Below are positions 27,530 to 36,057 of a DNA stretch of 64,000 bases, piece by piece. Position 1 is the stretch's first letter; each line of letters opens with the position of its first letter. The DNA lies in NCBI RefSeq assembly GCF_041929345.1, contig NZ_JBHFNQ010000218.1, positions 58,972-122,971 on the forward strand. The letters are read 5' to 3'. The notes beneath the pieces are model-generated. The model saw nothing but the letters and a program-made list of their open reading frames with translations, was not told the origin of the DNA and did not search any database. Origin of the DNA: Floridanema aerugineum (GTDB lineage Bacteria > Cyanobacteriota > Cyanobacteriia > Cyanobacteriales > Aerosakkonemataceae). Position numbers and translations under genes: made by a program.

Positions 27530-27554
27530 GCTCAACCAAATTAACTGGTTGAGC
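27530..27554. terminator. hairpin between convergent uma2-like gene and crtB
   Basis: GCTCAACCA (27530-27538) pairs with TGGTTGAGC (27546-27554) around a 7-base loop. It lies 9 bases beyond the crtB stop and could end transcription from either side, though the following bases are A/T-rich rather than a pure T-run. Confidence 0.5.
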
Positions 27555-27562
27555 ATTAACTT

Positions 27563-28492
27563 TTAGAGGACTTTTGAGCGTATTCCGGCGATCGGCAAAC
27601 ATAGTAGCTTTGTGGAATTAGAAACATAAGCTCTTTGCCGGAAAACATCGTAGTTATTCCGTTCGATCGCATTTAAGATTCTTTGATACAGCATCAAAGC
27701 TGCCCAAATAGGCCAACGAGAATCAGTACTCAGGGCACGAATCCCCTTTTCTGCTAATACGAAATACTTGCGTGCCCGTTGAATTTGGAAACGCATTAAT
27801 TCCCGCCAACGATCGTCAACTACACTATTAAATAAATCAGCTTCGGTGTAATTAAACAAAGCTAATTCTTCTAAAGGTAGGTAGATGCGTCCCCGACGAG
27901 CATCTTCTCCAACATCGCGGAGAATGTTAGTTAATTGGTTGGCTATTCCTAATGCGATCGCTTCTTCTGTAGGAATATAAACTTCTCGATCTTTGTTCCA
28001 AGGGGCAGTGTAAATAGTCTTATCAACACCGATGACAGCAGTAGACATTAACCCAACTGTACCAGCGACCCGATAACAGTAGAGGTTGAGTTCTTCAAAA
28101 GTCTCGTATCGACTGCGGTATAAGTCCATCCGTTGACCTGCAATCATATCCCGGAATGGTTCAATGTCCATCGGGTAACGTTGCAAGGTATCAACTAAAG
28201 CGACATCTTGATCGTCTTGGGGAATGCCAGCAAAAACGGATTCTAGCTGTTGTTCCCAGCGATCGAGAGTTTCGTCAGTGGTGTTGACTGATTGGGGGCC
28301 ATCTACGAGTTCATCTGTCCGACGGCACCAAGCGTAAATAGCCCAAATTGCCCGACGCTTGGCCTCCGGCATTAGTAATGCGCCTAAATAAAACGTCTTG
28401 GCGTATTTAGCTGTAATTTGACGACAGAGTTCGTAGGATTGCTCCAAAGAGGCCAGCGTTCTCATGCGAGGGTAATTAGACAGTTGCAGCAT
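27563..28492 (-). CDS. crtB: phytoene synthase
   Basis: 309 residues. It condenses two geranylgeranyl diphosphates into phytoene, the first committed carotenoid step. The aspartate-rich motif DELVD (in WCRRTDELVDGP) and the second motif NQLTNILRDVGEDARRGRIY are both intact, and YAKTFYLGALLMP is the family N-terminal signature. The ATG at 28492 gives MLQLSNYPRMRTLASLEQS, which matches the cyanobacterial family start, so the gene overlaps the end of crtP by 17 bases. This overlap indicates translational coupling with phytoene desaturase. Confidence 0.96.
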   Translation of the reverse strand: MLQLSNYPRMRTLASLEQSYELCRQITAKYAKTFYLGALLMPEAKRRAIWAIYAWCRRTDELVDGPQSVNTTDETLDRWEQQLESVFAGIPQDDQDVALVDTLQRYPMDIEPFRDMIAGQRMDLYRSRYETFEELNLYCYRVAGTVGLMSTAVIGVDKTIYTAPWNKDREVYIPTEEAIALGIANQLTNILRDVGEDARRGRIYLPLEELALFNYTEADLFNSVVDDRWRELMRFQIQRARKYFVLAEKGIRALSTDSRWPIWAALMLYQRILNAIERNNYDVFRQRAYVSNSTKLLCLPIAGIRSKVL

Positions 28493-29918
28493 TGGTCGCA
28501 GGCTGGGAGGTGATTGGGGTTGTGTTTACCTTTTTTGCTGTTTGCGGGTGTGCTTCAGCGATCGCCTGCGCTGTCAGCTTACCAGAAAGTACGGCACCTT
28601 CCATACTGCCTAAATAACGTTGCATGGTGTAACTACCTGCAAGATAAAAATTACTAATAGGAGTAGTTTGGGTAGGACGGTGTTGTTGACGGCCTGGAAT
28701 TGCTTTGTAGACTGAGCGAGGCGTTTTTACGATGTGATATTTCAGCAATTTGGCTGGCTTATCACTGTCAAAGTGGTGGGGGAAGAGTTTTTTCAACTCT
28801 GCCATTGTTGCGGCTACGATATCTGCTTCGGAGCGATCGATCCAATCTTTCGCGGGTGCTAAAACGAGTTCTAGCATTGAGCGATCGGGATTGGCATATT
28901 CCCGACAAGTGTTACTCATGTCCGCATAGACGCTGAGTAAGTCAGAACGGGAAAACAGCAGTTGATCGATGTCTGTGAGTTTGCGATCGAACCACAAATG
29001 TAAATTAATTACAGGCACACCTTCCAAACCTTCCAGCTTTTGGAAAAATTCCATTTGCTGCCAAGGTTTAGGTAACAACACTTTTACCACATCAACCGAC
29101 ATCGCAGAAACATAAACATCTGCGCTCAAAATTTCATCAGGTGCGCCGTTGAGTCCGCGAATCACAAAATGTTTAACTGTGCCATCTTCGTTGAGGACAA
29201 TTTCCTTAAGTGGCGAGTTAATCCGAACTTCCCCACCACGTTGGGTAATATAGTCCGCTAGAGGCTGACACATCCGTTCGGTAGGAGATCCATCCAAAAA
29301 GGCGATTTTCGAGCCGTAGCGCTCTTGCAGGAAGCGATTAAGCGCCGTTAATGGAATAGTTGCGGATACTTCATCAGGATTAATGAAGGTGAGAGCTTTG
29401 GAAGCCGCGATAAAGATATCAGTGTTTACTTTTTCGTCAACACCTTGTCTTCTCAGCCATTCCAAAAGCGAGTATTTGTCCATTTCTTCCACATACTTTT
29501 GTCCCCGAACTACAGCCGGAAGTAGTCCAATGGCAAAGCGGATTTTCTGCTCCCAAGTCAGCATATCCTTGTTCCGCAGAATGGATAAAATCACATTGAA
29601 GGGTGCGGGGATATCGGGAACATCAAAACGGGAATATGTTCCAGGTTTTTCTGGTTGGTTGAAAATTAGTGTATGTTCTTTCCACTGGAGCCGATCTTCG
29701 ATGTCCAATTCCTTGAACAGTTGAAGCATATTGGGATAGGCTCCGAAGAAAGCGTGTAATCCAGTTTCGTACCAGTCGCCGTCTTTGTCTTTCCATGCAG
29801 CCACTAATCCTCCTAGTACGTCTCGGCTTTCTAGGACGATCGGGGTGTGACCGACATCTGTGAGATATTTAGCGCAGGAAAGTCCTGCTAGACCTGCTCC
29901 AGCGATCGCAACTCGCAT
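28476..29918 (-). CDS. crtP: 15-cis-phytoene desaturase (plant type)
   Basis: 480 residues. This FAD enzyme converts phytoene to zeta-carotene with plastoquinone as acceptor. The N-terminal dinucleotide fold is MRVAIAGAGLAGLSCAKYL, and further family segments are DWYETGLHAFFGAYPN, SKALTFINPDEVSATIPL and the C-terminal FYLAGSYTMQRYLGSMEGA. This is the CrtP/PDS form shared with plants, not bacterial CrtI. It heads the crtP-crtB operon. The C-terminus is extended by a Thr/Ala-rich tail that overlaps crtB. The start ATG at 29918 is at the FAD motif and is the only sensible choice. Confidence 0.96.
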   Translation of the reverse strand: MRVAIAGAGLAGLSCAKYLTDVGHTPIVLESRDVLGGLVAAWKDKDGDWYETGLHAFFGAYPNMLQLFKELDIEDRLQWKEHTLIFNQPEKPGTYSRFDVPDIPAPFNVILSILRNKDMLTWEQKIRFAIGLLPAVVRGQKYVEEMDKYSLLEWLRRQGVDEKVNTDIFIAASKALTFINPDEVSATIPLTALNRFLQERYGSKIAFLDGSPTERMCQPLADYITQRGGEVRINSPLKEIVLNEDGTVKHFVIRGLNGAPDEILSADVYVSAMSVDVVKVLLPKPWQQMEFFQKLEGLEGVPVINLHLWFDRKLTDIDQLLFSRSDLLSVYADMSNTCREYANPDRSMLELVLAPAKDWIDRSEADIVAATMAELKKLFPHHFDSDKPAKLLKYHIVKTPRSVYKAIPGRQQHRPTQTTPISNFYLAGSYTMQRYLGSMEGAVLSGKLTAQAIAEAHPQTAKKVNTTPITSQPATNAATV

Positions 29919-30008
29919 TCGTATGGTATTACCCTTAATTTTGCTTGCGTCTTTATCGCTCTCATTATACTTTACAGTCCGTTACATTTTGCAAAAATTG
30001 TGGCGATC

Positions 30009-30040
30009 GGGGATTGGGGACTGGGGACTGGGGACTGGGA
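30009..30040. repeat. (GGGGACT)n heptamer repeat
   Basis: About four copies of GGGGACT/GGGGATT heptamers in the gap between divergent crtP and the convergent accessory islet. Similar runs occur at 57678-57710. Confidence 0.75.
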
Positions 30041-30116
30041 ATTCTTTATTTTTTGTCTCTAGAGGACAGGGTAATTATTATTCAATTATCAAATTCATTG
30101 CTTTTTGAATTATTTT

Positions 30117-30500
30117 TTATTGATTAACTAATTCACCTAATTCTTCTGTTTGATATTGTCCTTCAAAAGCTTCTAATGCTGCTTTTTCCAAAGCCAAATC
30201 GTAAGCTTCTTGTAAAGTTTCTCTTAATTCATCTTCAGTCAGGTAAGTTCCTTTAACTTTTTGGCGGCGATTGGTGCGTTGAATTTGCGTAACTGAATTA
30301 CGAATTGACAGATTCCAAGACCTAGTAGTGCGATTTTCGACGGCTTGTTTAATCAGGTGTAATAATAAAATGATGCCATAACTAAATATTTTGTTTAATT
30401 TATCAGATTTGTTCATCTCTTCGAGTTCTTCTACGATTAACAAAGCTTCTGCAATATTGCCTTGATGTAGTAATTCTTTCAGGGTGATTAGTTCTTCCAT
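30117..30500 (-). CDS. DUF29 family protein
   Basis: About 127 residues if started at the ATG at 30500 (MEELITLKELLHQGN), which matches cyanobacterial relatives; an ATG at 30563 overlapping the previous stop by ATGA is the alternative and would add 21 residues. The segment ILLLHLIKQAVENRTTRSW followed by NSVTQIQRTNRRQK is the DUF29 pattern, all helical. Function is unknown; the family is expanded in cyanobacteria. It is the third gene of a compact minus-strand group after a DUF433 and a DUF5615 gene, so it may be co-transcribed with that toxin-antitoxin-like pair. Confidence 0.75.
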   Translation of the reverse strand: MEELITLKELLHQGNIAEALLIVEELEEMNKSDKLNKIFSYGIILLLHLIKQAVENRTTRSWNLSIRNSVTQIQRTNRRQKVKGTYLTEDELRETLQEAYDLALEKAALEAFEGQYQTEELGELVNQ

Positions 30501-30559
30501 TAGCTTGATTACTCCAGTAGTAATGGGAATTAGGAAAAGATTTTGATATCGCTTGACTT

Positions 30560-30901
30560 TCATCTAGGTGGACGAATCACACGAATCAATTTGCCTCTCA
30601 AATCTCCTTCATTAGAAATAGCTTCATTAATTCTTGTAGCCTGTCTTTCCGTATCTAAGTCTTCTTTGCAGATAATAATCCCTGTGTGTTCAGGTTGTAA
30701 GCGATGTAGTCGGATAAAATCAGTCCAATTTCTGGTTAAAACTGCCCGTTGATTGCTAATAGCAAAAGTTAATACTTCCTCATCAGGAATACGTAATCCA
30801 GATTGTCCTGCTTCCCTAGCTGTTAAAACATCGTGACCAAAAGAACGTAATAATTCTACAATTGGCAATGGAAAGTTTTCATCAGCATAAAGACTTGCCA
30901 T
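30560..30901 (-). CDS. DUF5615 PIN-like protein, putative toxin
   Basis: 113 residues. The opening LYADENFPLPIVELLRSFGHDV with an acidic pair, the central SNQRAVLTRNWTDFIRLH and GIIICKEDL are the DUF5615 (PIN-like, Mut7-C-like) pattern. PIN-fold proteins are usually RNases and this family commonly pairs with DUF433 proteins as a toxin-antitoxin-like unit. The gene starts three bases after the DUF433 stop. Toxicity is inferred from family and context only. Confidence 0.85.
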   Translation of the reverse strand: MASLYADENFPLPIVELLRSFGHDVLTAREAGQSGLRIPDEEVLTFAISNQRAVLTRNWTDFIRLHRLQPEHTGIIICKEDLDTERQATRINEAISNEGDLRGKLIRVIRPPR

Positions 30902-30904
30902 TTT

Positions 30905-31231
30905 TCAATCTTCCTCATTTCTTTGAATTGCTGCTTCAATTTCTTCTAGATGTGCTTGAGCATAATTCCAAGCATTCACCAAGTCTGCTGCACTCAAATG
31001 GGGAAAATCTTGTAAGATTCGGGCATCACTTGCACCCAAACGGCGATAATTAATCAGTGACCAAATGGGAATGCGAGTTCCAGCAATTGTGGCATCACCG
31101 CCACACACGCCAGGAGTCTTTTCAATGCCTTGCGAAGTGTCACTTAGACTTTGGGCTAATAGTTGAATTGCTTGGGCTTTTTCGGTGGGTGTTAATGCCA
31201 GGAGTTTTGGTTCTAATTCTTTGAGTGTCAT
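30905..31231 (-). CDS. DUF433 protein, putative antitoxin
   Basis: 108 residues. The C-terminal two thirds match DUF433: a PGVCGGDATIAGTRIPIWSL strand-turn motif followed by a helix-turn-helix-like region with LQDFPHLSAADLVNAWNYA. The N-terminal about 35 residues form a charged helix. DUF433 proteins are predicted DNA-binding antitoxins adjacent to PIN-like DUF5615 toxins, the arrangement seen here. The ATG at 31231 follows a weak ribosome site. An intrinsic terminator at 31302-31331 separates it from the upstream Rpn gene. Confidence 0.87.
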   Translation of the reverse strand: MTLKELEPKLLALTPTEKAQAIQLLAQSLSDTSQGIEKTPGVCGGDATIAGTRIPIWSLINYRRLGASDARILQDFPHLSAADLVNAWNYAQAHLEEIEAAIQRNEED

Positions 31232-31301
31232 AGAATATTTGGATTATCAGAAATATTTTAGTTAAGATTTTAGCGGATATCTGCTTGTTAGTACTTTGTC
31301 G

Positions 31302-31331
31302 AAAAAAATCAGGGTGGATATTGCCCACCCT
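31302..31331 (-). terminator. intrinsic terminator of the Rpn-type gene
   Basis: On the minus strand AGGGTGG and CCACCCT form a 7-bp GC-rich stem with an 8-base loop, followed by ATTTTTTT. It lies 15 bases after the stop of the gene at 31346-32275. Confidence 0.8.
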
Positions 31332-31345
31332 AAATAAATTTTAGA

Positions 31346-32275
31346 TTACGGCGTTACCTCTCTATCCAACCAATCAACTAAATCAGCAACCTCCGAAAAA
31401 TCTAACAACGCCTCACCTAAATCTTCCAATTTCTCAACAGATAAACTGCGAATTCTTGCCTCTAAATCAGGAACAACGCTACCAACACGACGGTTAAGTT
31501 GGCGTAGAACAAAGGACAAAGCTTCTTGCTGTCGTCCTTGTTCTAGTCCTTGCTCTATTCCTTGTAGTTCCCAACTGGTAACAATCTCCATAACTACCTC
31601 CCTTGTAGATGGTTCAATTGTACTAATTTCAGCTTGGAGAAGTCGTTCCTCTTCAGCTGTCAGACGTAGATAAGTGTCAATAAACCCGGAAATCAGTTTC
31701 ATTCGTGCTTTATCTAACCGTAAGGTAGCCATCAAGCACAAACATTCAAATTTGACGCGCAGGCGATCGGATTGTGCTATCCTCATTTTTGCCATTAACG
31801 CACTAGCTACTGGATTTTGGTAACGCAGAAAATCGCGCCAATTGAGGCGATTTAGCTGAATTACTCGATAATTAAATTCCAGTACCCGGAAGTCGGGGAA
31901 ATCAACTCGATGAAAGGTTGGTTCTGGACGTTGTGGTACGTCGTAGGAAAATAGGGCAATGGGATAAACTGGCAAAGCGTGTTTTTCGTACAATCTGGCA
32001 AAGTAGCGAAACATTCTTTTGCTGAAGTCGCCTCTTGCTTCTGATTGGTGTTCGGTATGAATCAGGAAAAATGATTCTTCACCTCGAAATCTGACTTTTG
32101 CCACTAAGTCGGCTTCGTATTGTTCACCTGCTGTAACATCGGTGAAAATTTCCTTATCCAGAAAAGTCAGCGAGTCACGTTCCAGATATGTTGCTACTTC
32201 GGGGAAAAATAACTCGATGAACTCGAAAAAGAAGGTTGTCAGTAGTTCTTTAAATAAACGGTCATGATCGATCAT
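31346..32275 (-). CDS. Rpn/PDDEXK nuclease family protein with DUF4351 tail
   Basis: 309 residues. The N-terminal part (MIDHDRLFKELLTTFFFEFIELF, then EADLVAKVRFRGEESFFLIHTEHQSE) is the Rpn (YhgA-like, PD-(D/E)XK) nuclease pattern, with the Asp and the LIHTEHQ Glu as probable metal ligands. A Gln/Glu-rich hinge (GIEQGLEQGRQQEA) leads to a C-terminal DUF4351 helical domain. Rpn proteins promote RecA-independent recombination in E. coli. Many copies occur in cyanobacterial genomes. It lies between a toxin-antitoxin-like pair and a MITE. Its native role is not known. Confidence 0.88.
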   Translation of the reverse strand: MIDHDRLFKELLTTFFFEFIELFFPEVATYLERDSLTFLDKEIFTDVTAGEQYEADLVAKVRFRGEESFFLIHTEHQSEARGDFSKRMFRYFARLYEKHALPVYPIALFSYDVPQRPEPTFHRVDFPDFRVLEFNYRVIQLNRLNWRDFLRYQNPVASALMAKMRIAQSDRLRVKFECLCLMATLRLDKARMKLISGFIDTYLRLTAEEERLLQAEISTIEPSTREVVMEIVTSWELQGIEQGLEQGRQQEALSFVLRQLNRRVGSVVPDLEARIRSLSVEKLEDLGEALLDFSEVADLVDWLDREVTP

Positions 32276-32329
32276 CGCTAAGATGCTACAGCTAGATGTG
32301 AAAATTTTATAGCGATCGCCAAACTGTAA

Positions 32330-32580
32330 TACTGAGATCTTGCACTAGTCCCAACATCCGCCTGCGAATCAATTCGCAGGCTAATAGCTCAAGTCCATTA
32401 AAATGGACTGAAAGTTTTTGAGTCCTAAGTATTTTAGTGGGATGGTGCGTTACGTTAGCACTAACGCACCCTACAAATAGAGGCTTTGCGTAAGTCCTGT
32501 AGTCCTCTTTAGAGGACTTTAGCTATTAGCCTGGAAATTGATTTCCAGGTGGATGTTGGGACTAGTGCAAGATCTCAGTA
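32330..32580. mobile_element. 251-bp MITE-like element with about 35-nt terminal inverted repeats
   Basis: The left end TACTGAGATCTTGCACTAGT is matched by its complement at the right end (32561-32580), and the pairing continues inward for about 35 bases with one mismatch. The outermost bases are TA, consistent with the TA target duplication of IS630/mariner-type transposition. Internal short palindromes (for example TAGTCCTCTTTAGAGGACTT and an inverted GCGTTA/TAACGC segment at 32447-32470) are present. No open frame for a transposase exists, so it must be moved by a transposase encoded elsewhere. Confidence 0.8.
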
Positions 32581-32616
32581 ATGAACACTATCAATTGCTG
32601 AAACCATTACTTTTCC

Positions 32617-32682
32617 TACCTTCTGCCTTTTGCTTTTACTCTTACCTTCTGCCTTCTGCTTCCTGCCCTCTGCCTTTCCCCG
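32617..32682. repeat. (CTTCTGC)-type heptamer repeat
   Basis: Pyrimidine-rich run of CCTTCTG/CTTTTGC/CCCTCTG heptamers, STRR type, between the MITE and the dnaK promoter region. No gene in this stretch. Confidence 0.7.
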
Positions 32683-32764
32683 ATGTATCTGCCGCTGGCA
32701 AGATAGAATAATTTCAGCAATAGTTCTCAACATTATTTAATAGAGGCGAGGAGAACAGTAACGC

Positions 32765-34873
32765 ATGGGAAAGGTAGTCGGCATTGACTTGGGTACAACA
32801 AACTCAGTGGTAGCTGTAATGGAGGGTGGCAAACCCTTGGTAATTGCCAATGCCGAAGGAATGCGGACTACTCCCTCTGTAGTTGGCTTTAACAAGGATG
32901 GGGAACGTCTGGTAGGGCAAATGGCGCGGCGACAAGCTGTGCTTAACCCGCAAAATACGTTTTATGGGGTGAAGCGGTTTATCGGGCGTAAGTATGCGGA
33001 AACTAGCCCAGAGTCGAAGCGAGTGCCTTATACGATTCGCAAGGATGAACAGGGAAATATTAAGATTAAGTGTCCCCGTCTGAATAAGGATTTTGCACCA
33101 GAGGAAGTTTCGGCAATGGTGCTCAAAAAGTTGGCGGATGAAGCCAGTCGTTACTTGGGACAGCCAGTTACAGGGGCGGTAATTACGGTTCCGGCATATT
33201 TTAACGATTCGCAACGGCAAGCGACAAGAGATGCGGGAAGAATTGCAGGTTTAGAAGTTAAGCGCATTCTCAATGAGCCTACGGCTGCGGCTTTGGCTTA
33301 TGGTTTAGATAAGCGGGAAAATCAAACTATTTTGGTGTTTGATTTGGGTGGTGGCACTTTTGATGTGTCGATTTTAGAGGTTGGTGATGGGGTTTTTGAG
33401 GTTAAGGCGACTAGCGGTGACACTCAGTTGGGGGGGAATGATTTTGATAGTAAGATTGTTGATTGGTTGGCGGAACAATTCTTGGAACAGGAAGGGATTG
33501 ATTTAAGACGCGATCGCCAATCTTTACAACGCTTAATGGAAGCAGCCGAAAAGGCAAAAATTGAGCTTTCTGGTGTTACTGTTACTGAAATCAATTTACC
33601 ATTTATTGCGGCAACTCAAGATGGCCCGGTACATTTGGAAACTCGGTTAACGCGATCGCAATTTGAAAGCTTATGCACCGATTTAGTTAGCCGTCTCCGC
33701 AGACCTGTAAAACGGGCTTTGGCTGATGCCAATATGTTGCCAGAAGATATCGATGAAGTGGTACTTGTTGGCGGGGGAACGCGAATGCCAATGGTACAAG
33801 ATTTGGTGGCTAGTATTATCGATATCGAACCTAACCAAAACATCAATCCTGATGAAGTTGTGGCTGTTGGTGCAGCAGTGCAAGCGGGAATTTTAGCAGG
33901 AGAATTTAAAGATATCCTGTTATTAGATGTGACTCCGTTATCTTTGGGATTGGAAACAATCGGCGGGGTAATGAAAAAATTGATTCCCCGCAATACAACA
34001 ATTCCTGTGAGAAGATCTGATACTTTTTCGACCGGAGAAAACAACCAAACAATGGTAGAAATTCACGTTCTCCAAGGGGAACGGGAAATGGCAAAAGATA
34101 ATAAATCTTTGGGTCGATTTAAGTTATTAGGAATCCCACCTGCGCCGAGAGGAATTCCTCAAATTCAAGTCGCTTTCGACATTGATGCTAACGGAATTTT
34201 GCAAGTCACGGCATTAGATAGAAGCACAGGTCGAGAACAAACAGTTACGATTCAAGAAGCTTCGACTTTAAGTGAAAGTGAAGTGCAACAAATGATTCGG
34301 GATGCGGAAGAATATGCGGAAGTCGATCGCTTGCAAAGAGAAAGAATTGAAAAGCGAAATCGTGCCGAATCTTTAGCAACTCAAGCCGAAAGACAACTGC
34401 GAGAAGTAAGTATAGATTTGGGAATGCAGTTTGCTAATGAATATCGTTACCGCATTGAAAGTTTAGTGCGAGAATTGCGCGATTATTTAGCTAAAAATGA
34501 TGATGCGGGAATTGATAGAAGTCAAGCAGATTTGCAGGATATTCTATATGAAATGAATCGGGAAGTGCGGCTGCGTTATACCGAAGAAGAAGACGATTTA
34601 TTTGGATCGATTCGTCGCGCTTTCTCTGGGGATGATGACGATGACGACTTCGATTTTAGAGACAGAGATAGACCTTACTACGGTAATAATAATCGTGATT
34701 ATGACGCTCGCCGCTATGACGATCGCCGGGACGCGATTCGTGACGATCGCTCTTACAATGGTACAGGGTCTAATCGTTCTCGCAATACTTCTGATGGTAT
34801 TGGAACAGGTCGAAGAAGCCAACAACCGCAAAGACAAGATTGGGATGATGATGATGACGATGATTGGTTCTAA
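32765..34873 (+). CDS. dnaK: molecular chaperone DnaK (DnaK1-like)
   Basis: 702-residue Hsp70. The ATPase domain begins GIDLGTTNSVVAVMEGGKP, with FDLGGGTFDVSILEVG and VLVGGGTRMPMVQDLV further on; the substrate-binding domain follows (LLLDVTPLSLGLETIGGV). Among the several cyanobacterial DnaKs, this sequence resembles DnaK1 rather than the essential DnaK2. The C-terminal 80 or so residues do not follow the usual EEVD-like ending but form an Asp/Arg/Asn-rich disordered tail with two runs of Asp, ending WDDDDDDDWF. An AGGAGA ribosome site precedes the ATG. A dnaJ gene follows after a heptamer-repeat spacer of about 125 bases. Confidence 0.95.
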   Translation: MGKVVGIDLGTTNSVVAVMEGGKPLVIANAEGMRTTPSVVGFNKDGERLVGQMARRQAVLNPQNTFYGVKRFIGRKYAETSPESKRVPYTIRKDEQGNIKIKCPRLNKDFAPEEVSAMVLKKLADEASRYLGQPVTGAVITVPAYFNDSQRQATRDAGRIAGLEVKRILNEPTAAALAYGLDKRENQTILVFDLGGGTFDVSILEVGDGVFEVKATSGDTQLGGNDFDSKIVDWLAEQFLEQEGIDLRRDRQSLQRLMEAAEKAKIELSGVTVTEINLPFIAATQDGPVHLETRLTRSQFESLCTDLVSRLRRPVKRALADANMLPEDIDEVVLVGGGTRMPMVQDLVASIIDIEPNQNINPDEVVAVGAAVQAGILAGEFKDILLLDVTPLSLGLETIGGVMKKLIPRNTTIPVRRSDTFSTGENNQTMVEIHVLQGEREMAKDNKSLGRFKLLGIPPAPRGIPQIQVAFDIDANGILQVTALDRSTGREQTVTIQEASTLSESEVQQMIRDAEEYAEVDRLQRERIEKRNRAESLATQAERQLREVSIDLGMQFANEYRYRIESLVRELRDYLAKNDDAGIDRSQADLQDILYEMNREVRLRYTEEEDDLFGSIRRAFSGDDDDDDFDFRDRDRPYYGNNNRDYDARRYDDRRDAIRDDRSYNGTGSNRSRNTSDGIGTGRRSQQPQRQDWDDDDDDDWF

Positions 34874-34889
34874 TTTGTCATATAAATAG

Positions 34890-34990
34890 TCACCTGTCAT
34901 TGGTCATTTGTGATTAGCGATAAACAAATAACAAATGACCAATGACATAAGACAAAATAACCAATGACAAATAACCAATGACATAAAACA
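34890..34990. repeat. STRR heptamer array between dnaK and dnaJ
   Basis: TTGGTCATT heptamers face several ATGACCA/ATGACAA/ATAACCA heptamers, an inverted STRR arrangement that fills the dnaK-dnaJ spacer. Confidence 0.75.
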
Positions 34991-34998
34991 ACTAAACT

Positions 34999-35991
34999 AT
35001 GGAAAACTTTAGAAACTATTACGAAATACTGGGTGTTCCCAGAGAAGCATCAGCAGAAGAAATTAAAAAAGTCTACCGGAGATTAGCTAGACAATATCAT
35101 CCCGATCTAAATCCGGGAAACAAAGAAGCGGAAGAAAAATTTAAAGATATCGGTGAAGCTTACGAAGTACTTTCCGATGTTGATAAACGTGCAGAATACG
35201 ATCAGTTTAGTCGCTATTGGAAGCAAAGAGGATTTGGGGGAGGTCGATCGAATCGTGGTGGCAAAAGTTGGTTTAATGGTAATCGTGATGACAAAGATGA
35301 TGACTATTACAGCCAATTTACCGAGTTTGGTCAATTCATCGATGAACTATTAGGACGCAGTAACAAAAAAGTCCGGGTAGCAACGGAAGAAGACATGAAT
35401 TCCCGTGCTAAAGTCGCAGAAGATGAATTTCGACCCGGAAATACTAAAGTTAGTTACACCGTTCCTTCTCGTCCAACTCGCAAAGATATTGAAGCGCGAT
35501 TAACTTTACCATTAGAAAGAGCTTACACAGGGGGAGTAGAAAGAATTCGCTTGGAAGATGGGCGCAGTTTAGAAGTAAATATGCCCCCCGCAATGGTAAC
35601 AGATCAACGCATTCGTTTGAAAGGTCAGGGCATTGGCGGTGGCGATCTTTATCTGAAAATTACTGTTACTCCCCACTCGTTTTATAAGTTGGAAGGTGCA
35701 GATATTGTTTGCCAATTACCGATTACTCCCAGTGAAGCAGTTTTGGGCGCACCAGTGCAAGTGCCAACTTTAGATGGACGGGTAAAAATGAACATTCCTC
35801 CGGGTGTAAAATCAGGTCAAAGATTGCGCCTTGCTAATAAAGGTTATCCGATGGAAGATGGTAGTCGGGGCGATCAATTGTTGGAAATTCAAATTGTGAT
35901 TCCGAAAGAGATTAGTTCTAGGGAAAGAGAACTTTATGAAAAAATCCGCCAAATTGAAACCTTTAACCCTCGTGCGGATTTACCAATTTAA
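34999..35991 (+). CDS. dnaJ: J-domain co-chaperone, DnaJ/CbpA type without zinc finger
   Basis: 330 residues. The J domain occupies about residues 5-70 (NYYEILGVPREASAEEIKKV, with the HPD motif in ARQYHPDLNPG). A Gly/Arg/Asp-rich linker follows, then two beta-barrel substrate-binding domains (from about residue 165) and a short C-terminus. There is no CxxCxGxG zinc finger, so it is a class B J-protein like CbpA. It would stimulate the ATPase of the DnaK encoded just upstream. The gene is co-directional with dnaK and with sufU downstream. The ATG at 34999 directly precedes the J domain. Confidence 0.93.
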   Translation: MENFRNYYEILGVPREASAEEIKKVYRRLARQYHPDLNPGNKEAEEKFKDIGEAYEVLSDVDKRAEYDQFSRYWKQRGFGGGRSNRGGKSWFNGNRDDKDDDYYSQFTEFGQFIDELLGRSNKKVRVATEEDMNSRAKVAEDEFRPGNTKVSYTVPSRPTRKDIEARLTLPLERAYTGGVERIRLEDGRSLEVNMPPAMVTDQRIRLKGQGIGGGDLYLKITVTPHSFYKLEGADIVCQLPITPSEAVLGAPVQVPTLDGRVKMNIPPGVKSGQRLRLANKGYPMEDGSRGDQLLEIQIVIPKEISSRERELYEKIRQIETFNPRADLPI

Positions 35992-36057
35992 CAATCGAGA
36001 GGTTTAATTACCGTTACAATCAAGTATAAAGTTAAATAACATAATACCAGTCGAATT

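Noticed and set aside
32804..34044. Long minus-strand frames antisense to dnaK (138 and 142 codons).
   Set aside because: Long antisense frames are a common by-product of codon bias in dnaK; they show no family features or ribosome sites.
34598..34900. Frames on both strands over the dnaK tail with Ile/Val/Thr- or Met/Thr-rich products.
   Set aside because: They arise from the GATGAT-type repeats that encode the Asp-rich tail; not independent genes.
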